Origin: Fibrella forsythiae
Lineage (GTDB): Bacteria > Bacteroidota > Bacteroidia > Cytophagales > Spirosomataceae
Reading direction: 5' to 3'
NCBI RefSeq assembly: GCF_017353175.1
Contig: NZ_JAFMYW010000003.1
Coordinates: 186,001-250,000 of the forward strand
Length of the DNA stretch: 64,000 nt
Below the pieces are notes generated by a model. The model was not told where the DNA came from. It saw only the letters and a program-made list of their open reading frames with translations, and searched no databases. This document shows positions 24,913-32,398 of the stretch, piece after piece. The position numbers and the translations under genes were made by a program. The first letter of the stretch is position 1, and every line of letters starts with the position of its first letter.

Positions 24913-25575
24913 TCAACGTTTTTCGATCGCCGCCAGCATCTGCTCGGCTACGAACAGGTTACCGGTTTCATTGAGGTGTACGCGGTCGGTGGTCAGAATG
25001 CCCCGGTCTTTGTTGGTTGGGTTATTCTGAAGGTTGTAGTCAATAAAGGCTTTTCTGAGGTCAACAAGGGGAAGGTTCTGTTTAGTGGCCAGTTCACGGA
25101 TCATGGTGCTATAGGCGTTCAGGTCACCATCCTGTTCGTTTGAGTTATCGGTCCGTTCGCCAATAACAGCAGGCGTACATAGAATGACTTTGCTGCCACC
25201 CGCCTGTAGTTTACGGATCAGCGCTTCATAGAACTTCACGAATTTTGGCGCGTCGGTGCCGGTGCCGCTGGTGCTCTTGTGCCACACATCATTCACACCG
25301 ATGTAGATCACGACTACGTCGGGTTTCAGGGCCAGTACGTCGTCTTCCATCCGCAGATAAAGGTCATATACCTTGTTGCCGCCGATGCCTTTACCAATCA
25401 GTTCGTAGTCGGCGGCGCGGTTTTGTTTGGCCAGCATCTCCTGAATTTTCAGGATATAACCGCCGGGTCTGGCACCAGCTTCTGTGATGGAATCACCAAA
25501 AAAAACAACGCGGGTAGGTTTGGTTGGGGCAGTGAAGGCCAGCAAAAGAGGCAATAACAGAAATAACGATTTCAT
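24913..25575 (-). CDS. SGNH/GDSL hydrolase, exported
   Basis: About 220-aa lipase/esterase of the SGNH type. The frame opens at 25692, but the ATG at 25575 gives MKSLFLLLPLLLAFTAPTKP, a proper signal peptide, so this start is chosen. Block I is VVFFGDSITEAG with the nucleophile Ser; block II Gly in GKGIGGNKVYDL; block III VVVIYIGVNDVWH; block V Asp-x-x-His as TTDRVHLNETGN. Likely removes acetyl or other acyl groups from sugars or lipids in the periplasm. The next gene, 25716-26690, lies upstream on the same strand. Confidence 0.9.
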   Translation of the reverse strand: MKSLFLLLPLLLAFTAPTKPTRVVFFGDSITEAGARPGGYILKIQEMLAKQNRAADYELIGKGIGGNKVYDLYLRMEDDVLALKPDVVVIYIGVNDVWHKSTSGTGTDAPKFVKFYEALIRKLQAGGSKVILCTPAVIGERTDNSNEQDGDLNAYSTMIRELATKQNLPLVDLRKAFIDYNLQNNPTNKDRGILTTDRVHLNETGNLFVAEQMLAAIEKR

Positions 25576-25715
25576 TGGAAAGAGGTTGATAAGACGATTT
25601 TGGATTTGGGTATTCAGACCAGCAAGAAGATGGGAACACAACGCGTATGTCCGTCTGCCGGGGTTATTCGGGCTGCGGCGGCAATCTACCACTAAAACCG
25701 CTCAACCGAACCGAA

Positions 25716-26690
25716 CTACTTGTCTGGAAAGCCCCGGAGTGCTGGTGGCGGCAGGGCCTGTGACCACCGTTTTCTTAGCGACCATGCCTTATAATCGCTG
25801 GCGGTTTGAGTGGGAATTTCTTCCATGGGTACGTGCCCGGCATTGGGATACACAATCAATGAGTCGTTGGGCAGGTCGTGATGAAACCGATCGGCCACAG
25901 TGGCTGGAATCAGGTCATCGTGTTGGCCCCATAAAACCAGGGTTGGTTGACGAATCTGCTTGATCCGCTGCCAAAGCGAATCCGGAACGGGTTTACGCTG
26001 CACAAAGTGTTCCCGGTTACCCACGCGCCGGTTCAGATCGGCATACGTATGTACCAGCTTGTCAGAAACGAGGCTGTCGGCAAAATAAACATTCGTCAAA
26101 CTACTGCGGAACAAGGCATCGGGTGTTAGCCTGGCCACCAGACCGCCCATGCCCGGTATGCGCGTCAGCCTGAAGCCAATCGGTACTGACTTAGACGTAA
26201 ACGGATAACCCGCCGCATCGATCAGAATGAGCTGCCGAACCCGGTCGGGATGAATCAGGGCCAGATGCCAGGCAATGTTTCCCCCCAGCGAATTGCCCGC
26301 CAAATCGCAGCGTTTGATGCCTAGCCGGAAGAGAAACCGGTTTAGAAAGTCGGCATAATAAATGCCCGACGCGGCGTTTTTGGGGTGTGGCCCCGTGAGG
26401 GCGTAGCCGGGCAGATCGAGCCGGATGATGCGCCGGTCGGTTTTAAGAACATGTACCCAGCCGTCCCACGTTTGTAACATAGACCCCGTTCCGTGAAGTA
26501 ATACCAGTGGTATCGAGTCGGCGGTGTTGCCCTCAATCTGGTAATGGACCCGCATCCCGTCGAGCGCCATAAACCGGGAGGCGGGTGTGGTGTAACGCAT
26601 GGCCAGTTCCTCAACGCTTAGATCGCTCCGATAGAGTGAAACAACCAGACCGGCCAGGAAAAGAAGGGAGTAGAGAATGAATTTTCTCAT
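25716..26690 (-). CDS. Alpha/beta hydrolase, membrane-anchored or exported
   Basis: 324-aa alpha/beta-hydrolase fold protein. The N-terminus FILYSLLFLAGLVVSLY is a signal anchor. Oxyanion segment LVLLHGTGSML, nucleophile elbow LAGNSLGGNIAWH, acid in LVLWGQHDDLIP and base in NAGHVPMEE are all visible. The text is closest to general esterase/epoxide-hydrolase-like members, so the substrate is not assignable. Its start codon is only 18 bases from that of the divergent gene at 26709, leaving little room for two promoters. Confidence 0.88.
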   Translation of the reverse strand: MRKFILYSLLFLAGLVVSLYRSDLSVEELAMRYTTPASRFMALDGMRVHYQIEGNTADSIPLVLLHGTGSMLQTWDGWVHVLKTDRRIIRLDLPGYALTGPHPKNAASGIYYADFLNRFLFRLGIKRCDLAGNSLGGNIAWHLALIHPDRVRQLILIDAAGYPFTSKSVPIGFRLTRIPGMGGLVARLTPDALFRSSLTNVYFADSLVSDKLVHTYADLNRRVGNREHFVQRKPVPDSLWQRIKQIRQPTLVLWGQHDDLIPATVADRFHHDLPNDSLIVYPNAGHVPMEEIPTQTASDYKAWSLRKRWSQALPPPALRGFPDK

Positions 26691-26708
26691 TCGGCGTTAC
26701 AACAAACG

Positions 26709-27086
26709 ATGCTACCTATCGAAACAGAAAGCCCTCATATCCTACTGCTCAGAATAGGGTACGAGGGCGGTTTAGTAGAGCTGTACACACAAACGCTGGA
26801 TCTACTGGCCCCTGTCTGGCGTGAAAGCAACGAAATGTCGTTCAACGACAATGACGACGAAATCTGGGTGGAGCGCCGAATGGAATACGCCGATTTCAAC
26901 GCGTACTGGCAGGACTTCACCAGCCGCGAACGGTGGTTCTATGGTAGACCACTGGTCATTCACCCGGCTATACGTACCCACGTCCGACGCGCGCTCGATC
27001 AGGTACGTTCCCTGCCTTACGACTATGGTCAGCCAGAACGGTTTAGGTACGTTGCCCGCTGGCAGAAGGCGCTGCCCGTCTGCTAA
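26709..27086 (+). CDS. Hypothetical protein, 125 aa
   Basis: Not recognised. Soluble, acidic, rich in Trp, Tyr and Arg (MEYADFNAYWQDFTSRERWF in the middle). No signal peptide or metal motif. The coding strand is supported by base use like the neighbours and by the neat fit: the ATG is 18 bases from the divergent hydrolase start, and the last four bases overlap the end of the convergent M56 gene. Confidence 0.65.
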   Translation: MLPIETESPHILLLRIGYEGGLVELYTQTLDLLAPVWRESNEMSFNDNDDEIWVERRMEYADFNAYWQDFTSRERWFYGRPLVIHPAIRTHVRRALDQVRSLPYDYGQPERFRYVARWQKALPVC

Positions 27087-29287
27087 CGGGGTTCCTTCGG
27101 GGCGGTAGCGGGTTTGGGTAAAATAGCCGGAACCGGAGCGGGGGGTGGGGCAGAAACCCCTGGAATAGCCGGTATATCCGCCGCTGGCCGGGGTGCTTTC
27201 GGTGCTTTGGCCGGCCGGGGTGGGCGTGGAGGTCGGGCGGGGCGTGCTGGACGGGGAGAACGAGCGGATGGGAAATAATAAATACCGTCACCTTTGATCA
27301 CATGATGCTTACCCGATGTAATCTCCTCGGCCTGACGCATGGCTTCTTCGGCTTGCTTTTCGGCCTGTTCAGAAAATTGCTCCGACAACTCGCCTATCTT
27401 TTCCGACAGTGCGTTGGTTGGCTCGTAGAGCTTTTCAATCGAATCGGCCAGCATTTCCAGCCGATTCTGGTACGGTTCCAGGCGGGCGTTTAGGGGCTCC
27501 AGCTTGGCGTCTAGTTTCGCCATCTGCGCATCCAGTTCGTCGAGTTGCTTTTCGAGCCTGCCTGCCTGCGCTTCTTTCTGTTGAAGCAATGATTTTGCCT
27601 TCGCCGAGTTCTGGCTTGAGAGCATTTGGGTTTCCCGGTGCAGCGTGACCATTTTGGCTGCCAATGCCCGTTGCTGTTTCGCCAGCTGGCCAATCTGGCT
27701 TGTGTAGGGGCTCATCTGCTTCTGGTAATCGCCGTTCTTGGCTGCCAGTTCGGCCATCTCCCTGGTCAGCTTGTCGGCCATGGGCTGACGTTCGGCCATC
27801 AGTTCTTTCATCTGTTTCGTGAGCAGTTCCAGTTGCTGCTGAACGGCCCGAAGCCGGGACGTATCACTGGCTAAAGCAGGTGCTGGATCAGGTACGTCTA
27901 CCGTTGGCGGTTCTGGCGTAGCGGGTACGTTGGCAGTCGCAGATAGGTCAATAGTAGAGTAGTCAATCTGGGCCATGCCTTCGCTGAGTGCTTTCATCCC
28001 TGCATCAAAGGCCACGTTCTTCTCGATGATCGTCAGCAGGATGTCTCGGTTGGGTTGCTTCACCACGTCGAGCGATAGGTTGCCGGCCATCACCAGATCG
28101 AGTTGGCGTTGCAAGGTGGCCACGCGGGCGGCGGTGAGTTTCTGGCCTTTCCAGATAACGTACCCAATGCGTCGGCTGTCGATCATGCCGTATTCGCTGT
28201 CGGTGCTCACTGAATGCCGACGGGTGGGTTTGGGCCAGGCAGCCCGGGCGGGCTTCGGCTGGTTAACCGGCTGAATGGCGTATACCGACACACTGACCAG
28301 TAGCGTCGTGAAGAGCGTCAGGCCAACCAGGCTGCCATTTGATACCAGGGGGCTCGTTGGCACGCCCAATATCCGCCGAACGCGCTGGAGCAGGAGTTGC
28401 CGTTTGCTGGCGAAAGCCATAGCCAGAGATGGCGCGGGTGCCAGGCCGCGTTGCCATTCCTCTACGTTGGCCAAGGCTCTAGCCAATACACGGGCGTCGC
28501 CGATGATAGAAACGGCCAGATCATCGCAGCAATGTTCGCGCTCTTCCCGTACCCGCGCCGACAGCCACCATAACGCCGGGTGAAAGAAATACAGCGCTTC
28601 AATGGTCGACTGTACCATATTGAGCAAGTAATCGTTCCGTTGAACGTGGGCCAGTTCATGCGCCAGAATAGCCTCTATATCGGCCGTGCTCAGGCCAGCC
28701 AGCAGGCCAATTGGCCATAAAACCACAGGTTTGACCATGCCTACAACGAGCGGACCCGTCAGCCGGGCCGTTACCTGTACGCGTGCCGAGACGTTCATGC
28801 TCTGCGAAATTCGGGCTGTAGCGGCTGAAAGTGTGGGCGGAATGGGTAGCGTAGCGGCCATTCGTAACCGCTGCACGTAGGCCCAGCCGCCTGCGAGCCG
28901 TATACCGAAAACGCCAACGCCAATGAGCCACAGCCAAACGACTTCGGCCAGGTGGGCATGCAGAAACGATTGCATACCAACCAGCCACGACTCATTGGCG
29001 GCGGTCAGCAACGGTGTAGGTACGTTGTTGATCGAAGGCGCTGCCAAAGCTGGCCCGGCCAGCGAACGCGGTTCGTAGTACCAGGCGAACGTACCCAGCG
29101 AGGCCAGCACCTGCAGGAACAGGCCACTCATACCGATCTGGTACCGAAGCGCAGCCCGACCTCGACGCGCCAGATGTAAGAATACGGCGATGATCAGCAC
29201 CACCGCGAAGCCCTGCCAAAGGGCGTGAATCAGCGTCCAGCCGAGGGCCTCGGCAATAGAACTGCTGAACCAGTTAGTCAGCTTCAT
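27083..29287 (-). CDS. M56 (BlaR1-type) membrane metallopeptidase with coiled-coil tail
   Basis: 734-aa membrane protein. The N-terminal third has four hydrophobic segments and the zinc motif HELAHVQRND with downstream EREHCCDDLA, the M56 signature. In BlaR1/MecR1 this part cuts the BlaI/MecI repressor after a signal. The C-terminal half differs from BlaR1: no penicillin-binding domain, instead a long coiled coil (about residues 470-640, QQLELLTKQMKELMAERQ) and a Pro/Arg/Ala-rich tail (RPARPARPPRPPRPAKAP). It overlaps the upstream BlaI-like gene by 14 bases. Inferred: senses an envelope state and releases its own repressor. Confidence 0.92.
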   Translation of the reverse strand: MKLTNWFSSSIAEALGWTLIHALWQGFAVVLIIAVFLHLARRGRAALRYQIGMSGLFLQVLASLGTFAWYYEPRSLAGPALAAPSINNVPTPLLTAANESWLVGMQSFLHAHLAEVVWLWLIGVGVFGIRLAGGWAYVQRLRMAATLPIPPTLSAATARISQSMNVSARVQVTARLTGPLVVGMVKPVVLWPIGLLAGLSTADIEAILAHELAHVQRNDYLLNMVQSTIEALYFFHPALWWLSARVREEREHCCDDLAVSIIGDARVLARALANVEEWQRGLAPAPSLAMAFASKRQLLLQRVRRILGVPTSPLVSNGSLVGLTLFTTLLVSVSVYAIQPVNQPKPARAAWPKPTRRHSVSTDSEYGMIDSRRIGYVIWKGQKLTAARVATLQRQLDLVMAGNLSLDVVKQPNRDILLTIIEKNVAFDAGMKALSEGMAQIDYSTIDLSATANVPATPEPPTVDVPDPAPALASDTSRLRAVQQQLELLTKQMKELMAERQPMADKLTREMAELAAKNGDYQKQMSPYTSQIGQLAKQQRALAAKMVTLHRETQMLSSQNSAKAKSLLQQKEAQAGRLEKQLDELDAQMAKLDAKLEPLNARLEPYQNRLEMLADSIEKLYEPTNALSEKIGELSEQFSEQAEKQAEEAMRQAEEITSGKHHVIKGDGIYYFPSARSPRPARPARPPRPPRPAKAPKAPRPAADIPAIPGVSAPPPAPVPAILPKPATAPKEPR

Positions 29288-29648
29288 TTTCCAGGTTGTT
29301 TAAGAGTTTTTTGATCTCGTCTAATTCGTCGGCGCTGGCTTTATGCCGCCCCAGCACCTGCATCACCAGCTGCGAAGCCGACCCCCGAAATGTGGTTTCC
29401 AGAAATCGGTCGATCATCGTTTGCCGGGCCTCCTGCTCGCCCAGCGCTGCCGTGTACACGTGCGATTTGGCGTCTTCAGAGCGGGTTAGCAGGCCTTTCT
29501 CGTGCATGATCTGCATCAGTTTCAGCGTGGTTGTGTAGCCAATCTCGCGTTGCTGACTCAGTTCGTCGTTTACTTGCCGTACCGTGCGCGGACCGTGTTT
29601 CCAGAGCACATGCAGGATCTCTAATTCGGAGTCGGTTGGTCGTGTCAT
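29274..29648 (-). CDS. BlaI/MecI-family transcriptional repressor
   Basis: 124-aa winged-helix repressor. Family text: PTDSELEILHVLWKHGPRTV, YTTTLKLMQIMHEKGLL (recognition helix region) and the C-terminal dimer part with LLNNLENE. Known: the repressor binds dyads of TACA/TGTA type and is cleaved by an M56 protease. Here the gene is first in a two-gene operon with that protease and overlaps it by 14 bases. Two matching dyads directly upstream (29653-29694) point to autoregulation. Confidence 0.93.
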   Translation of the reverse strand: MTRPTDSELEILHVLWKHGPRTVRQVNDELSQQREIGYTTTLKLMQIMHEKGLLTRSEDAKSHVYTAALGEQEARQTMIDRFLETTFRGSASQLVMQVLGRHKASADELDEIKKLLNNLENEAD

Positions 29649-29652
29649 CTAT

Positions 29653-29694
29653 CTACGAATAATTTCGTAGTAAACCTATACGAATTATTTCGTA
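29653..29694 (-). promoter_or_regulatory. Twin operator dyads of the BlaI-like repressor
   Basis: Two dyads: 29653-29670 (CTACGAA-TAAT-TTCGTAG) and 29679-29694 (TACGAA-TTAT-TTCGTA). Their centres are 25 bases apart. The first starts four bases upstream of the repressor ATG. The shared half-site TACGAA with an AT-rich four-base spacer is a local variant of BlaI-type operators. Confidence 0.8.
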
Positions 29695-29742
29695 GATGCA
29701 AGTAGCTGGCGAAAAATCAGTGGATTGTCACATTTTTTAACA

Positions 29743-29781
29743 CAGACAGCCGCCTTCATCTAACGTAAAGGCGGCTGTCTG
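29743..29781 (-). terminator. Hairpin terminator candidate
   Basis: Perfect 14-base stem, arms 29743-29756 and 29768-29781 (CAGACAGCCGCCTT), with an 11-base loop. On the minus strand it is followed by TTAAAAAATG. It lies about 100 bases after the Cys-rich mini-protein gene, and probably ends that operon. Confidence 0.65.
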
Positions 29782-29878
29782 GAAATGGAAATTCGTATAG
29801 AGGTACCGTACCCACAGATCAACCGTGGTGATCAGGTTCAGAGCCGGTTTAGTAACAGGTGATTGGTTCGTTAAACGC

Positions 29879-30118
29879 TTAACAGTCGCAACGGCATACC
29901 AGTTTTGGCTTGCCTCCGCCTGGCGGAATGATGATCTTACACTTACGACACTCCGGAGGGCAGTCATCCTGTATGCCATCAAGGTGTATACTGAATCCGG
30001 AGCCAGTAAGTGTCATTTTTGATTTACCATCATGCAACTCGTATTTGGTGAGTAAGTCCATTAATTCAGCGGCAAAGGCTGATCCACTGTTTTCCAAGTG
30101 TTCAACTGATACTTTCAT
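29879..30118 (-). CDS. Small Cys-rich protein, 79 aa
   Basis: Not recognised. Six cysteines are packed into the last 27 residues (C53, C57, C60, C75, C77, C79) around a Gly/Pro loop (PPGGGKPK), ending in CRCDC. No signal peptide, so a cytosolic zinc- or other metal-binding knuckle is one option, a modified peptide another. The N-terminal half (ENSGSAFAAELMDLLTKYE) looks helical. It is the last gene of a three-gene minus-strand unit, 20 bases after the lipoprotein gene. Confidence 0.65.
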   Translation of the reverse strand: MKVSVEHLENSGSAFAAELMDLLTKYELHDGKSKMTLTGSGFSIHLDGIQDDCPPECRKCKIIIPPGGGKPKLVCRCDC

Positions 30119-30138
30119 AGTGGTACATGGTTAGTCGA

Positions 30139-30858
30139 TTACTGAGCGTAAATTGTGTACGTTGAGCTTTTATTATTGCTGGTAGTTGCCTTAATAATCA
30201 ATGGCCCTTCGTATTTGTCTGTTCCCAGCGTGTAGGCAAAATAGCATTTACCTGCTGGGTCGCTTACTGAGGTAGACGAACGAAAACGTCCTTTCTGATT
30301 ACCTGCTGGGTCTGACACTGTAAGCTGCACCGACTGGTTGAGCGAAGGAATTCCTTTAGTGCGGGTAAGCGTAACAACCAACTGAATTTCATTCTCCGGC
30401 CCTTGTTTTATGACGAGTTGGCTGGGTGTAATAACTATAGCTTCTGGTTGGGCGGTAATAAATGTGTAGGATTTAGTCTGTGCGTAACCTGCTATACTCG
30501 CGGTAATAATGGCATTGCCTTCTGTCTGTGGACTGATAAGGGTTGCCTGAGCCAGCAGCCTGAATGGGTTCTGGGTTTCATCCTGCACGGCCACAACATT
30601 AATTGTGCTCTTTCCGTCGGTCGCCGCAAACGTGCCCGAAGAAGTACTAATTGTTACAGTACGTTTGTCAGCATCTGCTTTGAAGGGGAGCTCGACGGTC
30701 AACCTGGTTTGTGACATACCGTCTGCGTCAAGTTGGGCTTTCTCAAAGGTGATATCCTTAATTACATCTGCTGTTCGGATGGGCGTCTCATCATAGTTAC
30801 AACTGAACACGGAGACCGCAACCAGACTGATCAGGAAGGGGGTTTTCATGGCTTTCAT
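30139..30858 (-). CDS. Lipoprotein with Ig-like (invasin-type) domain
   Basis: 239-aa lipoprotein: signal FLISLVAVSVFSC with C20 as the acylated residue. The rest is beta-rich. Residues 37-130 and 140-239 look like two Ig-like folds of the big-1/invasin kind (DGMSQTRLTVELP, GTFAATDGKSTINVV, and LTVSDPAGNQKGRFRSSTSV). Role unknown; it is likely on the outer membrane. Five bases separate it from the upstream 30864-32129 gene, with which it probably acts. Confidence 0.75.
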   Translation of the reverse strand: MKAMKTPFLISLVAVSVFSCNYDETPIRTADVIKDITFEKAQLDADGMSQTRLTVELPFKADADKRTVTISTSSGTFAATDGKSTINVVAVQDETQNPFRLLAQATLISPQTEGNAIITASIAGYAQTKSYTFITAQPEAIVITPSQLVIKQGPENEIQLVVTLTRTKGIPSLNQSVQLTVSDPAGNQKGRFRSSTSVSDPAGKCYFAYTLGTDKYEGPLIIKATTSNNKSSTYTIYAQ

Positions 30859-30863
30859 GTCGA

Positions 30864-32129
30864 TTAAGCGCCAAACAGGAATTTACCAATATCTTTCAAT
30901 ACCTCTCTGACGCGGAGGTCAACCGAGATGCCAACGTAACCGATAGGAGCTAGCCGCGTTTCGGTGTAAAGCGGGCTGGTATCCGTCCGTTTCCGGTACA
31001 GAACCACTCCTCCCGTGAGTTTGGCTACGCTGCTCAACCGGTAACCAACGCCTATCATTAAGTTGTTGGCGTTGAACAGGTTTTGTCTGTAATTATCTTT
31101 AGCCAGAGAGAAGAGCGTTACCCCTGCATGAATGGACAGGCGATCCAGGGCAGAAATGTCACGTTTCAGAAAGCTTATGGGAATATCGGCATCAAACGGG
31201 CGAAACAGGAAATTGACACCTACATATGGTACAACACCCAGAAACTGACTGTTAACTCCCACACTGCCAGTGCCCCCCAGCCCGTAAAAGATGGCTCCAA
31301 AATCAGGTTGCACCCGAATTCCCACTCGGGTTTCCAGCTTAAACGACGCCGTACCAGAAACTGACAACAGCTCCATATTCTGGAAAACCTGCGCTGTTTC
31401 ACCTCCCGCCAGTGTAACAGGGTTGCCGCCATTGGCCAGCGAGGCAAGCAGTGTAGCCCGGGTACTGGCACTAACGCCTGATGCTAAAATTGGCTCTGCG
31501 ATCTGTGTGTAGTAAAGTTCGAAGTCAGATAAGTCAATTTGTAGATAATCCTGATTAGCCGTTTTCTCTCTATTTATCCGGTTAATGATGTCGGTGATGG
31601 TCTTCTTCCTGGCTATGATGGCCTGGTCTGTAATAGGCCCGGGGTTACGTTTCGTGTAGTTGTTAACAGCATGTAAATCAATGAACGCCTCGGTCAATCT
31701 TTCACGTTGATCATCGTTCATTGGATACGCAAACACCAGGTCGTAGGTACTGTTTGGTTTTAGCGGCGGTACCAGAATATCATATGCCTGCGTGTAGGTT
31801 GGATATCCGTCTGTTATATCTGATTTGGTATCGAAAAAATCAACTGAAGTAGGGCTACTTGGCGTCGGATCAAACGTTCTCGGAAACAATAATTGAGGGG
31901 TAATAAATACCGCTTTCAGGGGCAACGAGCCGTTTTTGTAGTAGCGCCTGATGTAGAACCAACGGTCGAAAGGGAATGATTTTTCAGGAATGTTCGAGAA
32001 CGGATCTAGTTTGACGATTATTTTCTCTTCCCCGAAATAACCTAACTTATCGGGTACCCTTCGCTGACACAACACTGGCGTTGCCAGTAAAAAACAGAAT
32101 AGTGTGCAGAATAGTAGAAATGATTTCAT
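30864..32129 (-). CDS. Exported protein with probable C-terminal beta-barrel
   Basis: Unrecognised 421-aa protein, first gene of a three-gene unit. The frame opens at 32159; the ATG at 32129 gives a clean signal peptide (FLLFCTLFCFLLATPVLCQ), so it is chosen. The N-terminal half is mixed, with aromatic-rich strands and a Lys/Arg helix (RKKTITDIINRINREKT). From residue 250 on, alternating hydrophobic strands with Gly turns (FGAIFYGLGGTGSVGV, LMIGVGYRLSSVAKLTGGVVL) look like an outer-membrane barrel. The last residues are ILGKFLFGA-like (DIGKFLFGA). Confidence 0.75.
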   Translation of the reverse strand: MKSFLLFCTLFCFLLATPVLCQRRVPDKLGYFGEEKIIVKLDPFSNIPEKSFPFDRWFYIRRYYKNGSLPLKAVFITPQLLFPRTFDPTPSSPTSVDFFDTKSDITDGYPTYTQAYDILVPPLKPNSTYDLVFAYPMNDDQRERLTEAFIDLHAVNNYTKRNPGPITDQAIIARKKTITDIINRINREKTANQDYLQIDLSDFELYYTQIAEPILASGVSASTRATLLASLANGGNPVTLAGGETAQVFQNMELLSVSGTASFKLETRVGIRVQPDFGAIFYGLGGTGSVGVNSQFLGVVPYVGVNFLFRPFDADIPISFLKRDISALDRLSIHAGVTLFSLAKDNYRQNLFNANNLMIGVGYRLSSVAKLTGGVVLYRKRTDTSPLYTETRLAPIGYVGISVDLRVREVLKDIGKFLFGA

Positions 32130-32398
32130 GGAGCAGCATTTTAAGCGTCTGATTGGCAATGCCTCAAATCTACGCCAGGCGGCCCCACACTCGCCAGGGG
32201 GATTTCCCCCTGATACTTCTGTAAAATTCCCATTTCATTAACCATAGTTTCCGGGGTGGTGGCCACTCGGCAGAGTAACGGTCTGGATTGCGTCTATCCC
32301 GAACGAAAGCTGCCTCCTGTGCAGATGCCAGATGTTATTTCGCCCAGAGAGATACCCATTTGTTGAGGTGTAAAGAGCGAGTTCACCAAACGGAGAGC

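Noticed and set aside
32195-32212. 8-bp GC-rich dyad (CAGGGGGA and its complement) as terminator
   Set aside because: Short stem with a two-base loop, no T-run and 187 bases from the nearest upstream stop; could be chance.
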